DNA of 13,614 nucleotides from Verrucomicrobiota bacterium (GCA_023457035.1 JAEWNN010000110.1:1-13614); one strand, 5' to 3'. Counted from the first letter of the stretch, positions 6,589 to 13,614 are shown. The notes: generated by a model from the sequence alone, not told the origin. Translations and numbers: made by a program.

Positions 6589-7755
6589 ATGCCCCCTGCC
6601 ACTACGTGGGAATTGCGGAAGTTCGTCGCCCCCGAGTTCGTTTTCGGCAGCGATGCCCGGCGCTTTGTCGGGCGCTACGCGCACAATCTCGGCGCCACCC
6701 GCGCGCTCCTCGTCACCGATCCCGGCGTGTTGCGCGCCGGTTGGGCCGAGGAGGCGGCGGCCGGGTTGCGGGACGAGCACATCGAGGTGTCCGTGTTCTC
6801 CGGCATCACCCCCAACCCCCGCGATCACGAGGTGATGGCCGGCGTGGAGGCGTTCCGGCGCAGCGGCAGCGACTTCCTCGTCGCCGTGGGCGGTGGCAGC
6901 GCGATGGATGCAGCCAAGGGGATCGGCATCGTTGCGAGCAACGGTGGCCACATCCTCGACTACGAGGGCATCGACCGCGTGCCGGTGCCCATGCCGCCCC
7001 TGCTGTGCGTGCCGACCACCTGCGGCACCTCGGCCGATGTGTCGCAGTTCGCGATCATCAACAACGCCAAGGAGCGCGTGAAGATCGCCATCGTCAGCAA
7101 GGCCCTCGTGCCCGACGTGTCGCTGGTCGATCCCGTGACGCTCTCCACCCTCGGCGCCGCCACCACCGCGGCGACCGGCGTGGATGCGATGGTCCACGCC
7201 ATCGAGGCCCTGGTCTCCAATGCCGCCAGCCCGCTCACGGATGTCCATGCCATGGAGGCGTTGCGGCTGTTGCGCGCGCACCTGGCCGCGGCGGTGCGAC
7301 AGGCGGACGACCTGGAGGCGCGCGGCGGGGTGATGCTCGCCAGCCTCGAGGCGGGGCTGGCGTTCTCCAACGCCAGCCTGGGTTGCGTGCACGCGCTGGC
7401 GCACAGCCTCGGCGGTTACCTCGATCTGCCCCATGGCGAGTGCAACGCGCTCCTCCTGTCACACGTGGTCGACTACAACTTCCCCGCCGCCGCCGCGCGC
7501 TACCGGCGCGTCGGCGAGGTGCTCGGTCTGGATTGCCGCGGGCTGTCCGAGGCGGAGGTCCGGCGGCGCCTGTGCGACCATCTGCGGGCGCTGCGGTGCG
7601 CGCTCGGCATCGGCGGCGGGTTGGGGGAGCGCGGGCTGACGGCGGCGGAGATCCCCGTGCTGGCCCGCAAGGCGATCAACGACCCGTGCAACGCCACGAA
7701 CCCGCGGCGCCCCTCGGTCGGCGACCTGGAGACGATCCTCGGGCTGGCGCTCTGA
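6589..7755 (+). CDS. Iron-containing alcohol dehydrogenase, ErcA-like
   Basis: This 388-residue protein is a group III (Fe-dependent) NAD(P)-linked alcohol dehydrogenase, expected in the cytoplasm. The nucleotide-binding GGGS motif is at 101-104 (AVGGGSAMDAAKG). The metal ligands can be placed by spacing as in E. coli FucO: Asp199 and His203 (GVDAMVHAIEA), then His268 and His282 (CVHALAHSLGG and PHGECNALLL), 14 residues apart as in the family. All four are present, so it should be active. The stretch VPTTCGTSADVSQFAI replaces the usual TGSE-T motif and is a trait I associate with the ErcA subgroup. Pseudomonas aeruginosa ErcA belongs to the regulatory network around ethanol oxidation, which fits the sensor kinase gene 4 nt downstream. 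The natural substrate is unknown. The start at 6589 keeps the family N-terminus (KFVAPEFVFG). Confidence 0.92.
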   Translation: MPPATTWELRKFVAPEFVFGSDARRFVGRYAHNLGATRALLVTDPGVLRAGWAEEAAAGLRDEHIEVSVFSGITPNPRDHEVMAGVEAFRRSGSDFLVAVGGGSAMDAAKGIGIVASNGGHILDYEGIDRVPVPMPPLLCVPTTCGTSADVSQFAIINNAKERVKIAIVSKALVPDVSLVDPVTLSTLGAATTAATGVDAMVHAIEALVSNAASPLTDVHAMEALRLLRAHLAAAVRQADDLEARGGVMLASLEAGLAFSNASLGCVHALAHSLGGYLDLPHGECNALLLSHVVDYNFPAAAARYRRVGEVLGLDCRGLSEAEVRRRLCDHLRALRCALGIGGGLGERGLTAAEIPVLARKAINDPCNATNPRRPSVGDLETILGLAL

Positions 7756-7759
7756 GACC

Positions 7760-9397
7760 ATGCACCAGCCCGAGGACAGCACCGGCGTCGGGAATCGGTG
7801 GACGCAGTGGCGCGAGAGCATCATCGGGCTGGGCGAGCAGTCCTCCCGCAAGAGCTACTATCCGGAGCTGCAACGGCGGCTCGCCGAGCTGAAGGACTCC
7901 GAGGAGAAGCTGCGCGCCGTCTTCAACAGCACGCACGACGCGATCTTCATCCACCGCTACGACGGCACGATCGACGAGGTGAACGACCCGATGCTGGCGC
8001 TTTTCGGCGTGCCGCGGGAGCGAGCCCTCCAGTTCACCGTGGCCGACTACACGAGCGCGGAGGCGGGGCGCGAGCGGCTGCCGCTGCTGCTGGAGGAGCT
8101 GCGCCACACGGGCAAGGACCAGCTGTTCGAGTTGCGGGCGCGGCGGCCGCTCGATGGCACGGAGTTCGAGGTGGAGGTCTCCCTGCATCCCTCCTTCTGG
8201 GGCGGGCATGAGGTCGTCGTGGCCGTCGTGCGCGACATCACGGAGCGCAAACAGGCCGAGGCCGAGCGCCGCCGGCTCGAGGCGGAGCTGGCGCAGCTGT
8301 ACCGGATGGAGTCCATCGGCCGGCTCGCCGGCGGCGTGGCGCACGACTTCAACAACATGCTGACTCCGATCCTGAGCTACGCCGTGATGCTGCGCGACGA
8401 TCTGCCGGGCGACGACGAGCGCCGCGTGGACTTGGGCGAGATCGTGCGCTCGGCGGAGCGGGCCCGCGATCTGGTGCGCCAGTTGCTCGCCTTTGCGCGG
8501 CGCCAGACCTTCGAACTGCGCCCGCTCGACCTCAACGGGACCATCCGCGGTTTCGAGCGCATGCTGCGGCGCGTGCTGCGCGAGGACATCGCCCTGCGGC
8601 TCGAACTGGCGCCGCAGCCGGCGACGATCGCGGCCGATGTCGGCCAGATCGAGCAGGTGCTGATGAATCTGGTGGTCAACGCCCAGGATGCCATGCCGCA
8701 GGGCGGCACCCTGGTGCTCGCCACCGCGGCGTTGCCGCCCGGCGGCGCCGATCCCGGCCTGCCGGACGGCCCGCTGGTCCGGATGTGCGTCAAGGATACC
8801 GGGACCGGCATGGATGCGGCGACGGTGGCGCGGATCTTCGAGCCCTTCTTCACGACCAAGGAGCAGGGGAAGGGCACGGGGTTGGGGCTGGCTTCGGTCT
8901 ATGGCATCGTGCAACAGCACGGCGGGCAGATCCTGGTGCACAGCCAGCCGGGGCAGGGCTCGACCTTCTCGCTTTATTTCCCGCGGCTCGACGCGAGCCA
9001 GTGCGCTGGCGCGGCGCCGGAGCCTCCCGTCGTGGCAGGGCAAACCGGGGCCGGCACGATCCTCGTGGCCGAGGACCAGGAACAGGTCCGGTTTCTGGTG
9101 GCGAAGGTGCTGGGCCGTGCCGGTTATCGGGTGCTCGTCGCCGCGAGCGGCGACGAGGCGCTGCGGCTCGCGGAGGCGCAGCACACGCCGATCGATCTGC
9201 TGGTCTCGGATGTCGTGATGCCCGGATTGAACGGACGGGAGCTGTACGGTCGGCTGCAGGAACGCTGGCCGGGGATCCGGGCGTTGTTCGTCTCCGGCTA
9301 TGCGGCCGAGGTCGTGGCGACCGGGCTCGACCTGTTGCCGAAGCCCTTCACGCCCGACGTGCTACTCTCGCGGGTGCGGCACGCGTTGTTGAGTTGA
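7760..9397 (+). CDS. Soluble PAS hybrid histidine kinase with C-terminal receiver domain
   Basis: This 545-residue protein has no signal peptide or membrane segment. The N-terminus holds a distinctive motif, RESIIGLGEQSSRKSYYPEL (residues 18-37), then a short coiled coil, then a PAS domain (about 46-165, ending VVRDITERKQ). The kinase core follows: H-box GGVAHDFNN with phospho-acceptor His195, N-box LMNLVVNAQDA (Asn303 and Asn307), G1 DTGTGM (346-351), F-box FEPFFTTK and G2 GTGLGL (372-377). The AHDFNN H-box is typical of the NtrB-like HPK4 class. The C-terminus is a CheY-like receiver (about 432-543) with acidic pair Glu438/Asp439, phospho-acceptor Asp484 and Lys528. It has no Hpt domain and no output response regulator nearby. 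The 4-nt gap to the dehydrogenase implies cotranscription and probably translational coupling. The cytosolic PAS suggests an intracellular signal such as redox state or a metabolite. Confidence 0.95.
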   Translation: MHQPEDSTGVGNRWTQWRESIIGLGEQSSRKSYYPELQRRLAELKDSEEKLRAVFNSTHDAIFIHRYDGTIDEVNDPMLALFGVPRERALQFTVADYTSAEAGRERLPLLLEELRHTGKDQLFELRARRPLDGTEFEVEVSLHPSFWGGHEVVVAVVRDITERKQAEAERRRLEAELAQLYRMESIGRLAGGVAHDFNNMLTPILSYAVMLRDDLPGDDERRVDLGEIVRSAERARDLVRQLLAFARRQTFELRPLDLNGTIRGFERMLRRVLREDIALRLELAPQPATIAADVGQIEQVLMNLVVNAQDAMPQGGTLVLATAALPPGGADPGLPDGPLVRMCVKDTGTGMDAATVARIFEPFFTTKEQGKGTGLGLASVYGIVQQHGGQILVHSQPGQGSTFSLYFPRLDASQCAGAAPEPPVVAGQTGAGTILVAEDQEQVRFLVAKVLGRAGYRVLVAASGDEALRLAEAQHTPIDLLVSDVVMPGLNGRELYGRLQERWPGIRALFVSGYAAEVVATGLDLLPKPFTPDVLLSRVRHALLS

Positions 9398-9493
9398 GCG
9401 GTGGCGGCGCTGGCGCTGGGCAGATCTTGCCGTCGGGGGCGAGTAGGTGGGGGCGGGGCCGCTGGGCTCCCGCGGAGAGTTTCGTGAGCACCT

Positions 9494-9510
9494 GGTAACC
9501 AAAGGTTAAC
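9494..9510. repeat. Short imperfect inverted repeat, possible operator
   Basis: GGTAACC and GGTTAAC are separated by AAA. The reverse complement of the right arm matches the left arm at 6 of 7 positions. The element is an A/T-richer patch in a very GC-rich spacer and ends 17 nt before the sigma-54-like -24 element. It could be a regulator site for the fliP promoter. Dyads this short also arise by chance. Confidence 0.3.
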
Positions 9511-9527
9511 GGTGGCGATCCGGGGCT

Positions 9528-9543
9528 TGGCATCGGCATTGCT
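9528..9543 (+). promoter_or_regulatory. Candidate sigma-54 (-24/-12) promoter for fliPQR-flhBA
   Basis: The sequence TGGCATCGGCATTGCT matches the sigma-54 consensus TGGCAC-N5-TTGC(A/T) at every listed position except the last base of the -24 element (T for C). The invariant GG and GC dinucleotides are separated by exactly 10 nt. It lies in the 158-nt spacer between the kinase gene and fliP, just where the second flagellar block needs its own promoter. Sigma-54 control of flagellar genes is well known in other bacteria. Counting from the -12 element, transcription would start near 9554, about 2 nt before the fliP ATG. The site is inferred from sequence only. Confidence 0.55.
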
Positions 9544-9555
9544 GAAACGGCCCCG

Positions 9556-10332
9556 ATGTCCACTCCGCCCAAACCCTGCCGGTGGCTGTACCGTGCGCTC
9601 GGACTGTTGGCCCCGCTGCTGTTTGCAGTGGGCGCGCACGCCCAGGGCACCGCGCAGCCGCTGAAGCTGAACATCGATCTCTCCGGCGGGACGGCCGGCA
9701 TCGGGGACCTGAGCGTGTCGGTGCAGATCGTCATCCTGATGACGCTGCTCACCCTCGCGCCCTCGATCATCATGTTGATGACGAGCTTCACCCGCATCGT
9801 CATCGTGCTCGGGTTCGTGCGACAGGCGATCGGCGTGCCGTCGGCGCCGTCGAACCAGATCGTCATCGGCCTGTCGCTGTTCCTCACGTTCTTCGTGATG
9901 ACCCCGGTGGTGGACCGGATCCACGACGATGCGCTCCAGCCGTACTTCGACGGCCAGATCAAGTCGGTGGAGGCGCTGCAGCGGGCGCAGGAGCCGCTCA
10001 AGCAGTTCATGCTGCGGCAGACGCGCACCCGCGACATCGAGTTCTTCCTCGAACTCGGCGGCTACGGGCCCACGCCGGTCAAGGATCTGCCGATGCGCAT
10101 CGTGATCCCGGCGTTCGTGTTGAGCGAGCTGCAGACGGCCTTCCAGATGGGCTTCCTGATCTTCCTCCCGTTCCTGGTGATCGATTTCCTCGTCTCCACC
10201 GTGCTGATGGCGCTGGGCATGATGATGATGCCGCCCACCATCGTGGCGCTGCCGTTCAAGCTGCTCCTGTTCGTGCTCGTCGACGGCTGGGAGCTGGTCG
10301 TGCGTTCCCTGGTGCAGAGCTTCACGCAATGA
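9556..10332 (+). CDS. fliP: Flagellar type III export gate protein FliP
   Basis: This 258-residue protein is the main subunit of the FliP5-FliQ4-FliR1 export pore. It begins with a cleavable signal peptide (Lys6, Arg9 and Arg13 in the n-region, then LGLLAPLLFAVGAHAQ), as is usual for FliP. The first family signature is at about residues 74-93 (LMTSFTRIVIVLGFVRQAIG). The second is near the C-terminus (residues 213-246), where GMMMMPP supplies the methionines of the M-gate that seals the pore, followed by LPFKLLLFVLVDGW. Four hydrophobic segments follow the signal peptide. The ATG at 9556 is chosen because it gives the complete signal peptide. There is no Shine-Dalgarno sequence (CGGCCCCG precedes it). 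The stop overlaps the fliQ start as ATGA. Confidence 0.97.
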   Translation: MSTPPKPCRWLYRALGLLAPLLFAVGAHAQGTAQPLKLNIDLSGGTAGIGDLSVSVQIVILMTLLTLAPSIIMLMTSFTRIVIVLGFVRQAIGVPSAPSNQIVIGLSLFLTFFVMTPVVDRIHDDALQPYFDGQIKSVEALQRAQEPLKQFMLRQTRTRDIEFFLELGGYGPTPVKDLPMRIVIPAFVLSELQTAFQMGFLIFLPFLVIDFLVSTVLMALGMMMMPPTIVALPFKLLLFVLVDGWELVVRSLVQSFTQ

Positions 10333-10598
10333 ATCCCGACCTCGCGATCGAGCTGTTCAAGCTCACCATGTTCAAGGCGGTCGTCGTCGTGGCGCCGTTC
10401 CTGGTCGCCGCGCTCGTCGTCGGCCTGACCGTGAGCCTCATCCAGTCCGTCACCAGCCTGCAGGAGCAGACGCTGGTGTTCATTCCCAAACTACTCACGG
10501 TCGTGGGGGTGTTCCTCTTCCTCTCGCCGTGGCTGGTGCGCACGCTGATGGAGTTCACCATCGCGTGCTTCGCCCGCATGGCCGACATGGGCCACTAG
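10329..10598 (+). CDS. fliQ: Flagellar type III export gate protein FliQ
   Basis: This 89-residue protein, the usual FliQ length, has two membrane segments (about residues 16-38 and 53-74). The family pattern is visible: VVGLTVSLIQSVTSLQEQTL, then FIPKLLTVVGVFLFLSPWLV. FliQ subunits pack around the FliP-FliR helix to complete the export pore. The ATG at 10329 overlaps the fliP TGA by 4 nt (ATGA), which points to translational coupling. fliR starts 20 nt after the stop. Confidence 0.97.
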   Translation: MNPDLAIELFKLTMFKAVVVVAPFLVAALVVGLTVSLIQSVTSLQEQTLVFIPKLLTVVGVFLFLSPWLVRTLMEFTIACFARMADMGH

Positions 10599-10618
10599 CG
10601 CAACGTCCCCGCTCCCCG

Positions 10619-11374
10619 ATGCCCGTCCCCGTGCTCATCGCCTGGCTGCTGATCGCGATCCGTGCGACCGCGTTCCTCATGCTGCTGCCCGGGCTGACGG
10701 GGCAGCCGATGCCGGTGACGCTGCGGCTGGCGCTGGCGTTGGCGATCGCCACGTTGCTGGCGCCGATCATCCCGATCCCGGCGCAGACCCCGGCGACGTT
10801 GCTGGCGCTGTCCGGGGCGGTGGGCGCGGAGGTCCTGGTCGGGCTGTTGATGGGCTTCGTCGGGCGGATGGCCTTCTACGCCACGGAGATGGGCGGGCGG
10901 GTGATCGCCACCGAGATCGGTCTCACGCCGACCCCGGGAATCGAGGCGCCCACGGCGTCGAGCGAACCGTTCGCGGCGATGCTGCACCGTTTCGCCGTGC
11001 TCCTGTATTTTCTGGTCGGCGCGCATCTGATGGCGGTCGGGGCTTTCGCGCGCAGTTTCCACTTCGCTCCGCCCGGATTGGCGGGGCTCAACCCGGCCGC
11101 GGCGGACCAGCTCATCGTGATCACCGGGCGGACGATCGGGGTGGGGGTGCAGCTGGCGGCGCCGTTCATCGCGCTGAACTACCTGCTGACGTTCGCATTC
11201 GGCCTGCTCGGACGCACGGTCCCGAAGGTCAATGTGTTCATGATGAGCATGGGCGCACGGTCGTTCGCCGGGCTGGCGCTGCTGGGCGGGGCGGGCGTGT
11301 TGTTCGCGCGCTACCTGCTGGCGGCCTTCGAGCAGCTGCCCTCCGACATGCTGCTGTACCTTCCCCGCACCTGA
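10619..11374 (+). CDS. fliR: Flagellar type III export gate protein FliR
   Basis: This 251-residue, very hydrophobic protein has about six predicted membrane segments. FliR is the single-copy component that closes the FliP5 ring and contacts FlhB. The family traits are the first helix with RATAFLMLLPGLTG, the VGAEVLVGLLMGF region, and the late motif FGLLGRTVPKVNVFMM, where VP-K-VN-F corresponds to the conserved P-Q-x-N-x-F segment. The frame is open further upstream within fliQ, but the ATG at 10619, 20 nt after the fliQ stop, gives the family-typical N-terminus. The spacer is C-rich without a Shine-Dalgarno sequence. flhB follows after 12 nt. Confidence 0.95.
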   Translation: MPVPVLIAWLLIAIRATAFLMLLPGLTGQPMPVTLRLALALAIATLLAPIIPIPAQTPATLLALSGAVGAEVLVGLLMGFVGRMAFYATEMGGRVIATEIGLTPTPGIEAPTASSEPFAAMLHRFAVLLYFLVGAHLMAVGAFARSFHFAPPGLAGLNPAAADQLIVITGRTIGVGVQLAAPFIALNYLLTFAFGLLGRTVPKVNVFMMSMGARSFAGLALLGGAGVLFARYLLAAFEQLPSDMLLYLPRT

Positions 11375-11386
11375 GGCGTATCCACC

Positions 11387-12502
11387 ATGGCCGACCAGGA
11401 CAAGGACCAGAAGACCGAACCCGCGACCGCGAAGCGGCGGGCCGAGGCGTTCAAGCGCGGGCAGTTCGCGCGCAGCCCGGATGTGCAGGTGGCCTTCACG
11501 CTCACGGCCGCCCTGGTCGTGATGCTGTTCTCCGCGCCGGACATCGCGCGCTCGTTGCGGGACTTCGCGCTCTACAGCTTCCAGAACCTCGGCCGCACCA
11601 CGCTCAGCAACGAGCTGATGTTGTCGCGGCTTGTCGAGGCGGGGCAGCGTTGCCTCGGGCTGATGACACCGCTGCTCGTCGCCTGCTTCGTGGCCGCCGT
11701 GCTCGGGGGCGGCGCGCAGAGCCGCTTCCAGCTCACCACCGAGGTGCTCGAGCCCAAGCTCGACCGGCTCAATTTCGTCAACGGCTTCAAGAACATCTTC
11801 AACACGAGTACGCTGATGACGCTGCCCTTCGACCTGCTCAAACTCGGGGGCATCGGTCTGGCGCTCTGGCTCGCCGTCAAGCGGGTGATGCAGGACCCGC
11901 TCTTCCATGTGCCGATGAAGGCGGAGCATCTCGCCCGGTTCCTCAACCATTCCACGCTGCTCTTCCTCGCCTGGATCTGCGGGGCGATGGCGATCATCGC
12001 GATCGCGAGCTACAGCTACCAGCACCACAAAACCGAGAAGGACCTGCGCATGACCAAGCAGGAGGTGCGCGACGAGCACAAGCAGCAGGAGGGCGACCCC
12101 ATGGTCAAGGGCCACCGCCGGCGCCTCGCGCGGCGCCTGATGCAGAAACAGATGCTCCAGGCCGTGCCCACCGCCGACGTCGTCGTCACCAACCCGACCC
12201 ACTTCGCCGTGGCGCTCAAGTACGAGCGGGGCAAGGACGAGGCCCCGGTGATCGTCGCCAAGGGCGAGGGCGCCTTCGCCCGCCGCATCAAGGCCCTCGG
12301 CGCCGAGTACGGCGTGCCGATGATCGAGAACAAACCGGTGGCGCGCATGCTCTTCAAGGTCGGCGAGGTGGGGGAGCCGGTGCCGCTCGCCCTCTACCAG
12401 GCCGTGGCCGAGATCCTCGCCTTCGTCTACCGCACCCACCGCTACTACTTCCATGCCCTGCGCGCCCGGCGTGCGGCGCTCCAGTCGCCCCCCGCCGCCT
12501 GA
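11387..12502 (+). CDS. flhB: Flagellar export specificity-switch protein FlhB
   Basis: This 371-residue protein begins with the typical DQDKDQKTEPATAKRRAEA segment (residues 3-21). It has four hydrophobic segments between about 35 and 210, then a cytoplasmic domain. The autocleavage motif NPTH is at residues 269-272 (VVVTNPTHFAVALKY). Cleavage between Asn269 and Pro270 allows the change from rod/hook to filament substrates when FliK signals completion. The charged linker after the last membrane helix (KTEKDLRMTKQEVRDEHKQQ) and the VARMLFKVGEVGEPVP region are well conserved. The tail after about residue 357 is short and basic. The ATG at 11387 matches the family N-terminus. The gene lies between fliR and flhA, and the FliK partner lies at the start of the window. 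Confidence 0.97.
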   Translation: MADQDKDQKTEPATAKRRAEAFKRGQFARSPDVQVAFTLTAALVVMLFSAPDIARSLRDFALYSFQNLGRTTLSNELMLSRLVEAGQRCLGLMTPLLVACFVAAVLGGGAQSRFQLTTEVLEPKLDRLNFVNGFKNIFNTSTLMTLPFDLLKLGGIGLALWLAVKRVMQDPLFHVPMKAEHLARFLNHSTLLFLAWICGAMAIIAIASYSYQHHKTEKDLRMTKQEVRDEHKQQEGDPMVKGHRRRLARRLMQKQMLQAVPTADVVVTNPTHFAVALKYERGKDEAPVIVAKGEGAFARRIKALGAEYGVPMIENKPVARMLFKVGEVGEPVPLALYQAVAEILAFVYRTHRYYFHALRARRAALQSPPAA

Positions 12503-12552
12503 TCGGCGCCCGTTGACCGCTCGCCCCCGAAGCTCGCCCGTCCCTTCCCACC

Positions 12553-13614
12553 ATGTCCGCCGCTCCCGCCAGCACCGTTCCGCTCCCCACCGTCGGTGGC
12601 ATCCGCCGCTCCGACCTGGCCTTCACCGTCGCGCTGTTCGGCGTGGTCATGATGTTGATCCTGCCGCTGCCGGCGGTCCTGCTCGATGTGCTGCTGGCCG
12701 TGAGCATCGGCCTGTCGCTGCTGATCCTGCTGCTCATCACCTATGTGAAGGATCCGCCGGAGTTCTCCGTCTTCCCCACGCTGCTGCTCGGCCTCACGCT
12801 GTTCCGGCTCGCGCTGAACATCACCTCCACCCGCCTGATCCTCATCGACGGTTACGCCGGCGACATCATCGCCTCGTTCGGCGACTTCGTCGTGCAGGGC
12901 AACTACGTCGTCGGCACGGTGGTCTTCTCCATTCTGGTGATCATCAACTTCGTGGTCATCACCAAGGGCGCCGGCCGCATCGCCGAGGTCGCCGCCCGGT
13001 TCACTCTCGACGCCTTGCCGGGCAAGCAGATGGCCATCGATGCCGAGCTCAACGCCGGCATCATCGACGAGGCCCAGGCCACCGAGCGCCGCAAGAAGCT
13101 CCAGAAGGAGACCGACTTCTACGGCGCGATGGACGGCGCCAACAAGTTCGTACGCGGCGACGCCATCGCCGGCATCCTCATCACCTTCATCAACGTCATC
13201 GGCGGTTTCGCCATCGGCGTGCTCCAGATGGACCTCTCCTTCGCCGACGCCGCGAAGAAGTTCACGCTCCTCTCCATCGGCGACGGCCTGGTCTCGCAGA
13301 TCCCGGCCCTGCTCGTCTCCGTGGCCGCCGGTATCCTCGTCACCCGTGCGGCGGAGAACGAGACCCTGGGCGTGCAGGTCACCCAGCAGCTCACCCGTTA
13401 CCCGCGCGCGCTCGGAATCGGCTCGGCGATGCTCGGCGTCTTTGCCCTGCTGCCCGGCATGCCGCTGGTGCCGTTCCTCGGCCTGGCCGGCCTCGGCGGC
13501 TATTTCGCGATGCGTCTCCACAAACTGCAGCTCGCCGAGGAGTCGGCCGCGAAGACCGCGCCGGGCGCCCGCCGGGGCGCCGGGGGCGCGGCCGCGGGTG
13601 GCGCCGCTCCGGCC
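12553..13614 (+). CDS. flhA: Flagellar biosynthesis protein FlhA, 3'-truncated by the window edge
   Basis: The ATG at 12553 opens a frame that stays open to the last base, giving 354 residues of a protein that is normally about 690-700. FlhA forms the nonameric export ring whose membrane part conducts ions and whose cytoplasmic part receives substrates and chaperones. The FHIPEP hallmarks are present: PTLLLGLTLFRLALNITSTR (residues 75-94), VITKGAGRIAEVAARFTLDA (135-154), LPGKQMAIDAELNAG, and MDGANKFVRGDAIAG (193-207). Asp203 of the last motif appears to correspond to the conserved Asp of Salmonella FlhA (D208) linked to ion coupling. The visible end is the Ala/Gly-rich linker to the cytoplasmic domain (from about residue 330). 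The 50-nt spacer after flhB ends in GTCCCTTCCCACC with no Shine-Dalgarno sequence. Confidence 0.97.
   Translation, partial: MSAAPASTVPLPTVGGIRRSDLAFTVALFGVVMMLILPLPAVLLDVLLAVSIGLSLLILLLITYVKDPPEFSVFPTLLLGLTLFRLALNITSTRLILIDGYAGDIIASFGDFVVQGNYVVGTVVFSILVIINFVVITKGAGRIAEVAARFTLDALPGKQMAIDAELNAGIIDEAQATERRKKLQKETDFYGAMDGANKFVRGDAIAGILITFINVIGGFAIGVLQMDLSFADAAKKFTLLSIGDGLVSQIPALLVSVAAGILVTRAAENETLGVQVTQQLTRYPRALGIGSAMLGVFALLPGMPLVPFLGLAGLGGYFAMRLHKLQLAEESAAKTAPGARRGAGGAAAGGAAPA

Noticed and set aside
9453..9473. GCGGG ... CCCGC hairpin after the kinase gene as a possible terminator.
   Set aside because: The stem is 5 bp and no T-run follows (GGAGAGTTTCG). Such stems are common by chance at this GC content.

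Overview
The window is one strand of a dense, high-GC flagellar gene cluster, with every recognisable gene on the + strand and very short spacers. It opens inside a 5'-truncated, Ala/Pro-rich fliK-like gene and closes inside flhA. In order it encodes FliK (partial), FlgD, FlgE, FliL, FliM, FliN, FliO, then three non-flagellar genes, then FliP, FliQ, FliR, FlhB and FlhA (partial). The order flgD-flgE-fliL-fliM-fliN-fliO plus fliPQR-flhBA, the high GC content and the style of the proteins suggest a motile member of the Verrucomicrobiota, perhaps Opitutaceae. That placement is an impression, because the window holds no taxonomic marker gene.

Region 1 (1-6096) covers hook assembly (hook-length control FliK, hook cap FlgD, hook FlgE), the stator-associated FliL, the switch / C-ring proteins FliM and FliN, and the export-gate assembly factor FliO. 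Two of the hook-related proteins are unusual. FlgD carries two tandem copies of a small beta-rich module, and FlgE has an insertion of about 110 residues just before its conserved C-terminal D0 segment.

Region 2 (6097-9555) breaks the usual fliNOPQR succession. It holds a stand-alone Lrp/AsnC ligand-binding (RAM) domain protein, an iron-containing alcohol dehydrogenase of the ErcA type, and, 4 nt further on, a soluble PAS hybrid histidine kinase. The kinase's N-terminal motif (IIGLGEQSSRKSYYPELQ) resembles kinases I associate with ErcA-type loci.

Region 3 (9556-13614) is the membrane export gate, fliP-fliQ-fliR-flhB-flhA. It is preceded by a good sigma-54 (-24/-12) promoter match whose predicted start site lies almost on the fliP ATG. 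Most flagellar genes here lack a Shine-Dalgarno sequence and instead have a C/T-rich tract directly before the start codon. flgE is the clear exception. I found no RNA genes, CRISPR arrays, insertion sequences or attachment sites.
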